From Ascaris suum (lineage: Eukaryota > Nematoda > Chromadorea > Rhabditida > Ascarididae), in contig CM024174.1 of the NCBI GenBank assembly GCA_013433145.1, forward strand, positions 12,467,484 through 12,531,483: 64,000 nt of DNA. Reading direction: 5' to 3'. Position 1 is the stretch's first letter. Every line of letters begins with the position of its first letter. Position numbers and translations under genes: made by a program. Positions 39,701 through 53,500 of the stretch are shown piece by piece. A model generated the notes under the pieces. It ran no database searches. It saw only the letters and a list, made by a program, of their open reading frames with translations, and was not told the origin of the DNA.

Positions 39701-41921
39701 TGCGATTAGCGAACAAATGCAATGCAATGCAATATATCAATTGATTATTGCACTTACTTCTTGCAATCTCATTCATCATCAATAATAAAAGTCACATTCC
39801 GAAATGTTAGCGGTAAAAACTCCAAAAATGGTATGCACTCAATATAACATATATGTAAAAATTTTGCAACGTCGAATTATTGCTATTTCGATTCGTTTCC
39901 TATAAAACGAGTTCTCATTCATAGCAACGTAAATTTCGTCATTATATTTGTCGAAGAAGAGTTATTTAATACTTAAATATATTCATTCCTCATTTATCCT
40001 CATTGTTCAATTTTATAAAAGAGCGCCTAAATAAACGACAATTAAGTGAAAGAATCTTCGAAAAGAGATGAATAAATTGCAAAAAATTGTATAGCATTTA
40101 ATATCAGTACTATGAAGCGTTGAAGTTACTTTTAGAGAAAAAAAAATGCAAAATCAGCGATAATAAAAAGTGAAAATGTTGGATATTCGGTTTGATTTTA
40201 GGTTTTTATACAATGTCGGGAATTCTCTCAAAGATATTATGGCGATGATCGCATATTCATATCTATGTGCATGTCTATTGTCTGACGGTCTGGTAATTTT
40301 GATTTAAAAACCATAACGTAGCAATATTAAAGGAATTTAGGGAGTAAGATCTATATTAAAATATGAATTTTCTGCAACAATCCCATTATCATCATGCATA
40401 TCATCTCATGGATGAGCTACTCGCACTTAAACCCGGCTTTAAAATTTACATATGCAGATCAGTTTTATTCTATCACCGCTCGACGACGAAGCAAAACGAA
40501 TTTTTAAGGGAATTGCAAAAAAAACAAGATTTCATAGAAAAAAATGGATGAGCAAAATTTTACATTCGATTTGCGACATTTAGTCAACTGGTTAACCTAA
40601 TAGGCAGAGAAAGCAAAAAAAAAAAATGCATATCATGCCAACCTACTTTACATAATTTTCAGCCTATGCTTTTGAATATTCTCATAAATCGATATTCGTA
40701 GAAATTTCTAATTGGAAATGATCGGAAAGACGGATAGTGATAGGTATATTTTTATTTATTTCATAAATTACAATCATCGTTTTAGCATTTCTTTATGCCT
40801 AAAAAGTTCTTTCGCAGCTATTAATCCATTTCATTAGTGCTCTAAGAATGAAAACGTTGTTTCATTGAAGCTTGAGTGAATGAATAAATTTTATTTATAA
40901 GTTTCGACGATGTTCGACCGCATTCTTTTACTGCTAACATAGGCCAATATTTAACGAAAGTCATTCCTAATCCCCCCGAGAATATGTGCTTCTTCAATCA
41001 TCTGTCTTGCTTCGTTAGGAAAATACCTTTCGACGTGTTTTATAAATTTCCGCTGATAAAAAGTGTTGTAGCTGGATGTGCTTGAGAATGCACTTGTAAG
41101 TACCTAACTATCTATCTATCAACCCCATAATTGTACACCCAAGTGGTCGATAAATGAAACTTACGAAGTATGATGCAAATAACCTAGACTAACCTACATC
41201 TTATGCCGTCGTTCAAATTGACCTATATGCTTCGATAATAATTGCAACACTTTAGAGCATGATATAATTAAAGAAACATAAAATGCATCAAAAAATTATT
41301 TCCATATCTGATAGGAAAAAACAAATTTTTTTAAAGGGAAATTTAAATAAGCGATTTGACCAATGAAATTTTTAATGCTCTATTGCAAAAGTTTTACGAT
41401 GAGCAGAAATATTAAAGTGCCAACTCGTACCAACTCGTTTTGCATGCTTATTCATTTAGTTTTGTAATGCGTTATTAAAATTAACATCATAGACCATTCA
41501 GGCATAAAGAATATAAATTTCGGGTAAAATGTCGGGTAAAATTTACAGAAATCGGGAATGCGCAACGAAGAGAAATTAGAGCAAAGATGAATGCTTCATT
41601 GATATGTTTCTTTATAGCAAAATATTTCGTCGGTTTTCAAAGTCCATTCGATTAATGCTACTGAGAAGAATAATTAAAATACTCCACCTTCTTCCAATGA
41701 AAATTTGACGTTGCTCATACCCTCCTCCTTCTCCACCTATGAAACTTAAGCTCATTATCTTTTCAAAAAACCTCCGCATTGGGCCTTGTTACTCTGCTGG
41801 GCCAATAGAGTTCTCAAAAACGGTCTTCTCATATAATATACTGTATACTGTTATGAGATGCCATCGCTGTTATAGGTGCATTTCCTCCATTTATATATGG
41901 ATTTTTTTTGTTGGAAATCTT

Positions 41922-42068
41922 AGAGCCATGTTTGATGAATTTGAACTCCTCAATCGGATTGTTTTCTGCATAGGTCATCGATACAAGGAAACACCGATAG
42001 AAGGGGTCCTCGATCGGTCACCGATAAAGGATGCCTGTGAACGACTATTGAATATTAAGCAGGATTAA
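41922..42068 (+). other. exon candidate, unidentified
   Basis: After a T-rich acceptor (GGAAATCTTAG) an open frame reads [15 protein letters not shown] and [20 protein letters not shown], ending LLNIKQD and TAA at 42068. A donor-like GTCATCG lies inside. The composition and residue make-up look coding and better than the other frames, but no partner exon was found. It might be a last exon or a relic. Confidence 0.3.
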
Positions 42069-42924
42069 TCGAAAGGAAAACCTATTTATATCCTCCATCG
42101 ATATCAATGCTTCTTTAGCTTGATCGTTTTCTCTCTTAGGATGCCTCTCAAGACTGTTTTGTGTTGAGAAATCAGTTTTTTTTTTAGCTTATCTGTCTAT
42201 ATCAAAATTTCTTCATGTTTATGTTTTAAGGTGATTTCTTCTTAAAGGTGACTCAGGTTTGATGCACTCAAAAGTTTTGCATTTACGTCTCATTTACCTT
42301 TTCTTTTATGCAAAAATTTCGATTATTCCAGGCTCTATTTTCAATTTACTTTTAATTTTGCCTCATTAACAAGACCAATCGATAAATAGCAATATTCGAA
42401 AAAAAATGAGGTAAAAAACGAGGTAAAAGAACGTCATAATGGCTACCTACGATGATGTCGATGAGAATCATTACGAAATTCTCTCACTTTAGGGCAATCA
42501 ACATATGAAAACTATGGTGTGGAGATTAATATTTCAGCAACTAGAGCCACACGTAAATACCTCAACTTGAACAAAACACCTGGTGTAATGGTGTAATTCA
42601 AATTTAGCTAACTGTACAAATCGTCGAATCAAAATTCACTTTTAGGTCACACTCATAGTGAGTTTAGATCAAGATTGAATTCTTCGATTTCACGGTACTT
42701 TTAGGTTTTAATAGCTAATATTTTAAAAAATGATATAAAACGATATTTTATATGTCAGCATAGACAATATGAATGACAGCCGTCATACTTAAGATGTTTT
42801 GAGACACTGTAGATGTATATAACTCATAAAGAATAGTCAGGTATAAAGACACATCGTTTATGCCGATTGGCGTAACGTCAAGGTTTCTACCATGAAACAG
42901 CTCAAAATTTTCTATCGATACCTC

Positions 42925-43077
<153 letters not shown>

Positions 43078-43556
43078 GAGTTGAGTTTAATGATCATTGT
43101 TTGACGTCAATTATATTAGCAAATTTCAACACAACACCTTTAAAGGTAATGAACGAATAAATATACGTATATCCGTTAATGAAATTACAAAAGAACATAT
43201 TTTAAGGTGTTAGTGATATGATGGAATTCACCTTGTCGATGAGAGCAAAAATGTTATTAAACATCCGATCGCTTCGTGAAAAAAGAAATCCGGTTATTGA
43301 GAAGAAAGTTTATTGCAGTCGCAACACATCAAAACGAAAATTTTTGCGATTGAGGTTTTTGGCAATGAAACAATTTATTTACAGCGAATCTGCCGTCCGG
43401 AAGTTATAATCAATTAGCAATTAGCGAGTACTTTCTCATGATTTCTTCCTTTTTTTTTTGCTTGGCAAAAGAGTTGTTACAAAGGTCGTATGTGCCGATT
43501 TATTCGTTTAATTTAATTCACTCTACAAGATAGAATGGAAATTACTCGTCAATTGC

Positions 43557-43803
43557 TTATTTTAGTGCATTGATGCAATAGATTCGAGGTTCATAAAAAT
43601 TAATCTCAAATCCATTGCTTAATTGACAATCATTGATTTCGGTTTTGAAAAGCAATTGATCTTTTTCTATGTAATATTGCCACCTTCTTGTTTCTGCATC
43701 ATAAAAAACCAAATGCACTTCACACGATGAACATCTCATCGCACAGACCAGTTCTGTAACCTTTGATCCAACTATGTAAGAGCGTGCAATGAGCTCTATA
43801 TCT
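43557..43803 (-). CDS. 3' exon of an unidentified gene
   Basis: An acceptor (GATTTGTAG) at 43804 opens an 81-codon frame ending in TAA at 43557. It reads as convincing protein: DIELIARSYIVGSKVTELVC, then CSSCEVHLVFYDAETRRWQ, KDQLLFKTEINDC and FYEPRIYCINALK at the end. Entry phase is one base into a codon. The frame stays open to the left of the acceptor as far as 43943, but that part is low-complexity. A CXXC pair (RCSSCE) is visible; I do not recognise the domain. Upstream exons should lie to the right of 43.8 kb, yet the next kilobases show none I can join, so the gene may be broken or have a long intron. Confidence 0.45.
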
Positions 43804-44999
43804 CTACAAATCAGCCGTCTAAACTTTTTTCTTCTTTTTTTTGCAAAAGCTGCCGAAAAAAATATTGTTGCTAATGTGTTATATTTAATGCATTGTGTTA
43901 TATTTAACGCAAACGTTAAAAAAATATCATCGTTCCCATGCACGATATATTCGCTATTTCGTTTCCTCGAGACATATACATATAAGACTCGAACTCATGT
44001 TACAAGTTTTCATTATGCTTCATTCATTAAAAAAATCAATGTTTCTCCTTAAATGTTTGCAATTTTTTGCGACTATGACATTATAGCAAAGAATATTTAT
44101 GCGTTGAGTTTCAACTACTTATGTCGATATAGGTCATTCAGTATATGTTATTACTTTGTATTTGTGTACTGAATATGTGTGCTAGTGACGTCATATTACG
44201 TAATAATCTGTTCCATCCACTCAACATTATAAATGTTGTGCATCAAGACAGTCTATGTTCCCATCAAAGACAGTCATTATTTGCATCAAGCAAATAAACA
44301 TAGCGAACAATCAAGACAGTCTCAATTATGTTCCCTGCATTAGTTCACCTCGCATGCTGGTCGATAGACACAGCATTCGACGGATTACGGGAGTATACAG
44401 GAGTTAGATGAGGCAACAAAAGCATCACGACAAAAGCGCCACTCGACAAATGCGCCAATCTTCACTTTCATCATGTCACAAGTTTAGATTATGCTCGATT
44501 TATAGGTGATCATAGCTCATAAGCCAAATTCCTCACTCTTCAAAATCAATCGACTATTTTTGAAGCTGTTAGTGAGAAAATTTTTATTGTGCGCAAAAAT
44601 TGAATAAGAAGAATGGCAACGAGCAATAATTTGGTATCATAAATATCGTTACATTTATACTTGCAACGATTCTTACAAACTCTTTGCTATTAAAAAGCAA
44701 ATTTAACACCTCTACAATGAAGTTATGCAAATTTGATATGCAAATTTTTTTTAAAGTACTTAAATACGGATCACTGAAAATTTTTGCAAAAATGGGAAGA
44801 TTTATTTTTGAGCATTTCAAATCTTTCATAGTCTATTTTATTGTTTTAATTCCTCCCGTTCCCCACATACCCGCCTATAGTGTTATTATTATTATTGGCT
44901 TATACCAAAAGAAAAAAGAAAGTGCATTTGTGGGAAGGAAGATCGCAATAAGGCGCATTCGTCAGTTGCGCTCTTGTCGCGATCGTTTAGCATTTTTTA
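43804..44999. other. non-coding, with a repeated 13-base motif
   Basis: Mostly AT-rich. ATCAAGACAGTCT or a close variant occurs three times between 44242 and 44322, twice followed by a TATGTTCCC element, close to a TATAAA-like site at about 44229. A GC-richer stretch follows to about 44460. It looks like the control region of a mobile element, but no second copy was found in the window. Confidence 0.35.
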
Positions 45000-46600
45000 A
45001 CTTCCGCTAATCATCATCATACTTTCCACATCTCCACTTTTTGAGGAACGATAAGCGGATCAAACGATGTATTTCATTGTGATTCGAAGTTGCGGTGTCA
45101 TGGACGAATGCGCGTTTGAGCTGAACGTCTTGGTTGGTTCGTAAGCTTGATTGGATTCCAAGGGTTTTGCATGATTCCGATCCGATGACTTGTTATTAGG
45201 TTGCCGTGATCGCTGCTCCAGATCGAGCATTTCGAATAGCGTCCGAGGATTATCTGACTAATTATCGTGTGGCTCAGCGAAACATCTGCTGAGCTGATTT
45301 GCGCGCATAGCACGAGTCTCACACTCTTCGACGCTTTCCCTTTCGCTCAGCTAACTCATGAACCTTGATGAGAACAAGGAGTGGATTACCGCGCATGTTT
45401 ATCCGGCCGTGAACTCGATGCCCTCGGTTGAACATCCGTGTGTTTTTGATCGGTTCGTGACGGACATTCGGCCATGTAGGCAGGGCGTTGTTCGGAGTGT
45501 GTTGCATATGAAAGGCTCTGCTGGCAATTTCGTCCCTCCTGCGTCGGGATCACCATCGAGCGATAAGTGAAGAGAAACGTTGGGAGGTTATGGTCCACTG
45601 TTCCTTCTATTTGCGAATGCTGCGTTTAAAGGTGTCGACAAATCGCTCATCTTGGCCATTTGAACGCAGTGGAAAAACGTGCTCGATGCCACTTTCTGCG
45701 GAGAAGTCCTTGCATTCTGCTGAGGTGAACTGAATCCGTTTATCACACACTAGCTTGTAACGATTACTAGAAAGTTAGCTCCCTCGAGACGACCAAAGCG
45801 GTCGACGTGAACGCGAGCCCGTGGTTTGTCCGACGGTTGACTGCTTCATGTCGTCCTCGCTGACAGGGAGAGCCTAGACGAAAGATCGGCATGACACACA
45901 GCTTGAGCTGAAGAATGACTTTTCATAGGATGTAGCGTCCATGAATCGTACTGAAGGCTTGCGGATAGCGGCGCTGTAGATCATTTGCAACATTGTTGTT
46001 GGTCGGTGTAACGATCCTGGCACTGATTGCTTTCGGTTCGTCTAGGTTCTTTCTTGGGAAAGAGTTCATGATCGCGTGCTCATCAAGTAGGTTGCATTGA
46101 GTGTTGTCTATATACAAAAGTGCTTTCCCTGAGGCGTTCTGGAAGCTGTAGTTATATCCTCGTTGTCCAAGGAATTTAATGTGGTCTCCTGGTGCATTGT
46201 GGGCGATGAGTGATGAAAACTGAAGAGTTGCTCGTCCGATAAGGTGCGAAGTATCTTGCTGATGATCGTCCTATCCGACGTCCAGTCTACTGGGAAAATG
46301 ATCCCTAATTGTACACTGTGATGATAGCGAAGCGCCGATATTCGGTGCAGCCGACCGTTGAGACTACGAAAAGTGCATCTCAGCGTGCTCGTCTTCCCAG
46401 TGGGAGCGGGGCGCATTTTTTGAACGGTGATCGAACGTTAAGTGGCGCTTGATGGCGTGCACAACCATTCCTTGGTTCGACTGACTTTTCGACTCATGGA
46501 TCAGCGGCGCTTCCGGCACTTGCAGTCGCGAATGAAACATATGCGCCGCAAACGAAGCACAGGTTAGGGTGTTCTTGATGCATCACCGTGCTGAGTTTTA
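45000..46600 (-). mobile_element. decayed Ty3/Gypsy-type LTR retrotransposon, internally deleted
   Basis: Read on the minus strand from 46.6 kb, the remains run in gag-pol order but in shifting frames. Near 46560-46500 there is a nucleocapsid-like zinc knuckle, split by a frameshift (CFVCG, then RDCKCRKRR and a stop). Around 45990-45950 a segment LQRRYPQAFSTIHGRY matches the region just before reverse transcriptase, and 45900-45860 has a piece like the reverse-transcriptase start. Integrase core follows at once: RVHVDRFGRLEGANFLVIV (about 45815-45760), then GIEHVFPLRSNGQDERFVDT (about 45690-45630) and LPTFLFTYRS (near 45585). Nearly all of reverse transcriptase and RNase H is therefore missing, and stops interrupt every part. 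The region is GC-richer than its flanks. No matching pair of LTRs was found. It is not expected to encode a working product. Confidence 0.8.
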
Positions 46601-47521
46601 TGTGGCTTTGGTAGTCTACTCATGGTAGTCGGCTTTATTGAACAGTTAGTTGATTGACAAAGAGATCCCATTTTCCTCAACTAAAATCCCAAGTTTCAGT
46701 TTTGATTATGTGGTGATTTGCATTGCATTGATTAGCCATTTTGTAACTACAAGGAAAATTTCAGCGATTCTCGGAATATGATTGCGCTGTAATAGTCTAT
46801 CAGGTTCTCGACACGATCTTCTGAAAACAATATGACGACATTGGCAACGTTTTGCAATTATCATCCGCAATGGCTATGACAACTGGTAATACAAGGAACG
46901 GTTGCAAGTCTAGGATGCAAGTACGTCTTTTGAGTTGGTGCTAGGTGAGGATAGAATTTATGTTTGTAACTTACTCCCAAATTGGGGAGATATGATTATA
47001 ATATATTTTATTCAACTCATTATAAGTACTGAAATAAATATACGCAAAAGTTAGATCTAAAAATTTCATCATAATTGCACAATAAAGGTGTTATTGAAAA
47101 CTTTTACAGGTATTCAGCATAACTTGCTAATTTTTTTTTTCGTAACAGTTATGTGCCCGCATATGAGGACTATTCAGGCCGCCTACAACTAAAATATACT
47201 TCTCAAGATATGACTCATACTGCATTAATTGCAAATTGCTTTCAATGTAGCTAACGTCATCTTCCATATTTACTAGACGATTATGCGGAAATGACGTTTG
47301 TATGATGAAATCATACATCCGGCTTCTCGCGGTAACTCTTTCGCGCTCTCTATCATCTGTTCCATAAGATTACCGCTTTGAATAAAATTTTATGTCTTTC
47401 TCTCTGCCACTTTCGTTTTGCAATAATGGGTGAGTATTTAGCCTAGAGGTGAACATTTCATCCTCAGTTGTGTTTCATTGGCTCGATAATCGCTCCACCG
47501 ACGACATCTGCATCGCTTGGG
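46601..47521. other. upstream flank of atx-3
   Basis: No exon is supported. An acceptor-like TTTCATCCTCAG at 47467 lies 54 bases before the atx-3 ATG and could receive a spliced leader. A second good acceptor motif with a long T tract ends at about 47149, without a coding frame behind it. Confidence 0.4.
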
Positions 47522-50500
47522 ATGGACTCAATTTTATTTGAGAAGGTAAGTGATTTTTGAGTTTATTGTTTGCTTAACCTTCAAGCACACCTGTGTAATG
47601 CACCGTAACCGAGTAGGTTTTGTGCTGTTGGACGTTTGCGTGGAGTCTAGATTAAGTATGTTTCCGGTCGTAGTCGAATTTGGGGCTGGATTTTAGCTCT
47701 GATTACCTTCAAAAACTTTCAAGTCCGGACTCTACACTTAGGCAGAACAACGTTGAATCGATTCGCCAACATTCGTTGAGCAATAGACGAGCCTAATGTC
47801 TAGTCTTCAAGCCTGTTTACAGATTTACCTGGGCGGAAGTGAAAATGATATGAAGAGATATTTGATGATTCTTCAGAAGAGCCAAATAATTGCCAGACTA
47901 TATTTATCTTTCAAGCTTTTCGAACCACTTTTAGTGAATGTGTGTAGCATGTCCAGTAGTCTCTAGACAACCTCAGACCGAGGATTGAGTCCTGAGATAC
48001 AAAGCCACATATATAACACTAGCTTCAGCTCATGACCTATATTAGTAACTGTGCGTCATCTAGTTATCTCAGGACTCAGTCCTCGATCTGAGGTTGTCCA
48101 GAGGTTACTGGGCATGCTGACCACGAATGTCGAATTTATCGCTGTATTTAACCCTCATTAGTTCCTTCCATTCACGTACTTTGCATTCTCAATAGCATCA
48201 AAGTTTATAGGTTGTTTGCGACGTTAAACGCACCTGTGGACGGGTCAAGAGTGAGAAATTATTGAATTTATTTGCAAAGTATTTAAATTATACAGCTGAA
48301 ATGTGAATACTTGCAGAAATTTTTTTTTAATTGATAAAATTCATTATGCGGACGTCTCTAAGTAACTAAATTTAGCGAAATCTAACATTCCAAAAAAAAA
48401 ATACTTTTTCACCCTTTATAAGTTAATAAATTTTCGGGAATTTTTCATTAAATTTTTATGGAATTTCCCCATGTAAGTTTTTTTTTCTTTCCAGGGCAAA
48501 AATTTTCAAGATGATTTCCATATTTAGTTCATTTAAGTTAATCAATACCGATTGGGGGTTTCTTTCTTGTAATATTTAGCGTAAGGCATTGCCATATACT
48601 GTCATTTCAAGGTGATGAAATTTATATGCCAACACCTTTAAGTAATAATTTTTCTTCTTTGAATTGTGGGCTCTAAGAACTCTTTGAATTAATTTCTTGT
48701 GTTATTTAAAGGGAAAAATTTTGCGGTGATTTTTAATGCGATTATCGTTTTATTTTTTATTTTTCTTCAAATCGGGCTTTTCTTTATGTTTCTAAAGTTA
48801 CTGTTCTTTCATGTACCATCTCAATGGACTTGAATGCGTTAGACGTAACGGTCAGATTTATTTTTGCTTGAATAGTGAGGGATTTTTTATGCCCTCGGTT
48901 TCATGGGCATTGATTGAAGAGCAACAGGTCTTGCAAGTAGGCGCAGCCAAAGATACGTTTATGGCCCTCTTCTTCACCTTTCCTCGCTCTTGCCTTTGAT
49001 CGAAATTTGAGATGAAAACTTTGAGTGGGATGATGAAGACCGGTGATCATGGATGCTCAGGTTTTTCCATGTTCCACGAGTTAGTCACTATATTGCGACG
49101 AAGTTCTTCAGAGACATCGCAATCCTTTTAGGCAACCCTAATAAGCCTCTTTTTGTAGAATAATTAATGGTTGCGGTCAGTTTTAGATTTTGAACGCATG
49201 CATAGGACCAGCAAGCCCTAACCGCCGTTATTATGGAGTCTGGCAAGGGATGTGATCTCTGAGGCTACTTTGAAAGACTTTTCATTATGCCCTTGCTCCC
49301 TTGTAAGCTGGTAAACTTGGCTTACAGAAGAGGACTGAGGTGAGTATGAAGCGGCAGCGCAAGACAGAATCCGAAGACCGAAACATCACCCTTGATGCAA
49401 GACCTATATTTCAAAATGGATCTAAGCGCATCACAAGGGTTGGCGTGGCATGCGTTGTTTCCACTCCAACAAGTGAAGAATAGTGCCGGGGAGGCTGTAA
49501 ACTCTCCTGTAGGTATTTGTCTCAAAATTGCTGATAAACGTGCGCGTTTGTGCATTTTATTGAAACGATTATCTGCGCGGGTTTTTCTACCGGAAATTCT
49601 TTTTGTCTCACTCCATTGATTTTGTTGAAAGAGTGTTGTTGATGCGTTGAGATTCTTTATGTGGGCATTGCGATTAATCGTTTATGCATTTGATAGTGAT
49701 ATTAAACATTTATTGGATCGTAAAGAAATATTTGAAATGCCATAAATCGTTATTCGAAAATTCGCCTTGTTAAATATAGGAAATAATATTTTAATTTATT
49801 TGTCAACTGGCATTTTTATTAGTGGTGCATTCAGGTGGGGTTCTCAACTGAAATGTTGCAGGTGGAACATTTTTTTTTTGGAAATTTGATTTTTCTTTAA
49901 TTATGTAATTTGATACATCATTTTCAGATTGTATAAAAATTAGTGAAAATGTAAATTTATTGCAGCAAGAGGCGTCATTATGTGCCCAACATGCGTTAAA
50001 TATGCTACTGCAAGGGTCTTACTTTAGCGCTGTTGATCTCGCTGAAATAGCGCATGAAATGGATGCAAGGGAAAGTAGTGTTATGGAGGAGGATAGCGTC
50101 CGCAGTCATAATATGGATGATTCTGGGTTTTTCTCAGTACAGGTGAGATAACTCAATCAAATTTTTTAATCTATGTATACTGGTCTCAGTGTTTTTTTTT
50201 TTTGCAGGATTTGTGCGCTGTGTTTATAATAACTTCATGGAATTCATATCTTTTGGAACTTGTATCCGACCAAACTTCATAAAGCTGCCTGTGTTATATG
50301 TGGTGGATGTTTTAGACTCTGTGATGCTGGAATGTGTTCTTCGAGTACTAGTAATACTGAGAACCTTTTGTTCCGCACCTCTTAGCAGTGATTGCGATTG
50401 TGCAAAACTGTTGCAGTGAGGGTTGTGTTATGTGTTATATTTGTTGGGGTATCATGTTGTGTTGTCTCTTATGTAGTGGAGTGCAATTAAGAGTATATGG

Positions 50501-53500
50501 CATTCACAGTTCGATATTCCTAGTTGGTTGTGGTTTATCATAATACACTTTTATGAAATAGCAGCTAAGTTGCAATTTTCGAAAATTGATTAAGCCTGTG
50601 ATGTTCGTTTCGATTTCAGCCATATTTCTTTAAGTAGTATTAGCTTATTTTGACGGGAATTGATATCGATGCTTTGATTTGATAAAATGATTACTGTTTT
50701 ATTGTTTAGGATTACTTCATAGTTTTTATCGTATACTTAGGGAGAATTTAGGAAGATAAGAATTACTTCATAGTTGCCATTTGGAGTGCCCGATTATCGT
50801 ATGCATTTATTTTCGTTTTTTTGCATTCGCTTTTGTTTAATGGGATTTTTTTTCTCGTTGGATATTTTCAATGAATATTTTCTTTTATTTCGGTTTTTTA
50901 TTGTCTACTTTTGCCATTTTTTTCTTTCGTTTCTTTGCAATCCATTTTTTTAAACTGATGATCCCACTTATTTCTTTTTTCGTTTATTTTTCCTGCAAAG
51001 TAAAAAATATGGTAATAATTCAGATCATTTTAAGCTGTAATTTTGTAAGGAGGCGTATATACGTCGCGGCATTGTTATTCACCGCAAACATTAGTGCTGT
51101 GACGAGCATGTGTAGACAAATGCGCCGTGCCACGTTTGCATTATGAGATAATTCTAACGTTGATGCTTGCGCAATGAATGCTTGACACCGGCGATAGTTT
51201 TAGAAGCATGTTCTTAGTGAGTATGTGGTTGAGTTTGCTTGAATGTTGGATGGTGAGGCAAGATGTTTTGCAGAGATATCAACGAAACAATGAATACTGA
51301 ATTGAACATCAATTTCGGAGTGGTATTTCTGAGGTTGGAAAATAACTCAACTTATATCCATAAAACCAAAATTGGCCGTTCTCAGACGTAAGTCACATGC
51401 AGAATGCGGAGACTAGTCATCGTGTCTGTGATAAATTCTGGCCCATGGTGGTAATACCTCGCAGTATGTCTCTTAATGTGTCTGTGATGATGCCGGTATC
51501 GAGCGGTGTATTAATGATGCTGCAACGTGTTTAGGCAAAAAAAAAAACCGCAATCTAACCTCATTTAATTGCGTCCTCTATCGCAAGAAGCGAAAATAAA
51601 GCGAAAGTAAAGCGTGGTATGAAGACAAGCGAAGTTAAATGGAAGAATAGTGAATATCTAGAAAGATTGATGAGGTAACGGATTATGCAGAAAAATGTTC
51701 GATTTAATTGACGGGAAAATATCTATTAGGGGAATTATTCACGTGAAGAAAAGAAGGATCGGATGGAACAAAAAATTTCTATAGTCATTTCGCCCCAACA
51801 TTTAGTAAGTATCTCATCTACTTTCTCTAAATGAAGAAGATTTTTGTATTCTTTTTTTTTTTCTATGGTTGTCGTCATTATTACTAAAACATTTTATATT
51901 GGAAAATATTTTAAGGTGATATCGGAGGCGTTGAAAGTTTTCAACTTGGAATTGATTCCATTGAATTGCCCGAATGCCGCACGATATCGTCGGGATCCAA
52001 CGTGCGTTATTTCACCTATTTTAACTCGTTGCTTTTATGTTTAGCCATTTTCTATGCTCTTCAAGGCTCATCCCAAATCTACAGTCGTGTAACATACGCA
52101 CAATCTGGTATTTGTATATGTGCAGCCTTGTCATGTTTTACCTGTACGGCATGTGCAATTTATATTCTCTTAGATAAACCACGGATGCAAAGTCTAGGTC
52201 GTCTTTTTTCAATGTGTGGAACTTGCAGGCCCTAACTTGTGTCGTATTTTTAGCGCTCTATAATTTCCTAAGGAAAAACTAAAGTTGAATATAGTTTTTG
52301 CTTTTGGATCGATCTCTTTTATTATCACGCTATTTACTCAGCGGGGTATTTTTATGTCCTGTTAGGAAAAAGGCGTTGAATTCATGGAGGATCGGTGATC
52401 TCTGATTTTGTCTTGCTGCATTGATTGAAAGGCATTTAATTATTAATACTATCAAAAGTGGTTCTTTGAACAAATTACTCGATATGTTTATGAAGTTTTG
52501 ACTCATCGAGTGGGGAATGAAAAGCAGCTAATTGAGGATTTTACGAAGCAATTCATCTGTTGCTTATTTTCTCAACAAGCGGTCGTGTGACATACTGATG
52601 TAGCTGAAAGCAGAGAATTATTTTATGTGAAGCATGCTTACTTGCCTTTCACCTCTTCTTTCCACTGTTCCAGTTGAACGCCACCCTTCCGTCTCCGTCG
52701 TCCCCTCCCTCCCTCCTCCCCCTCTTGGTCAGAAATGCTTTATATAGTTGTGGATGCATTTATATACGTCGTTTGCTATGCAGATTGGGTCGTGCGTATA
52801 TTTGCAATTTAAACGAGCATTGGTTCGCTGTACGTCGCTTCGGATTCCAATGGTTTACGTTGAATTCACTTTTATCGACTCCACGACTTATCTCCGATAC
52901 CTATTTGAGCCTCTTCTTCGCACAACTCGCCAATGACGGTTTCTTTTTGATCCATTGAAAGTTGTTTCTAACATTATCTTGTTCGATTGCAATTTTCGTT
53001 TTGAGAGCAGTAGTTTTGACGCTTTGATGAAGATATAAAGAGTGACGTCGATGTGAAGGAAGGCAATATCAGTGGTGAGTGCACATTGAGAGGGAGATAG
53101 CTCGTGTAAGGGAAGATTTGAAGGTGAGGGCGTTAAACGCTGCTATAAAATCATCGAATGATAGAGAGTAATTAAAAATACTGTCGGTGATGCGATTGTT
53201 GTTTTATATTTATTTAATTATTTTTATTGTTGCCATCGCTATTAGAGAATATCTGCAATAAAGGAGCCTAATATTGAGCTTGAGGTTTTTGACTCGATTC
53301 TGCATTGATATATTGCAGTGCGTCTAAAGCGTTATATAATGACACTGCGGTTAATTTTTTTTCGGAGTATAGTTTTATGAGGTAACGTGGTTTAATATGA
53401 ATTTGTTTGCGTAATTGCTCTGGAGCGAATATTTGCAACCTATGATGGATAATTTCTTGTTGATGACCAGAAATAATAATAGAAATGAAAAACTCAAATT

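Noticed and set aside
41739..41921. start of the 109-codon plus-strand ORF
   Set aside because: Only the part after the acceptor at about 41921 looks coding; the upstream part is AT-rich and cysteine/isoleucine-heavy.
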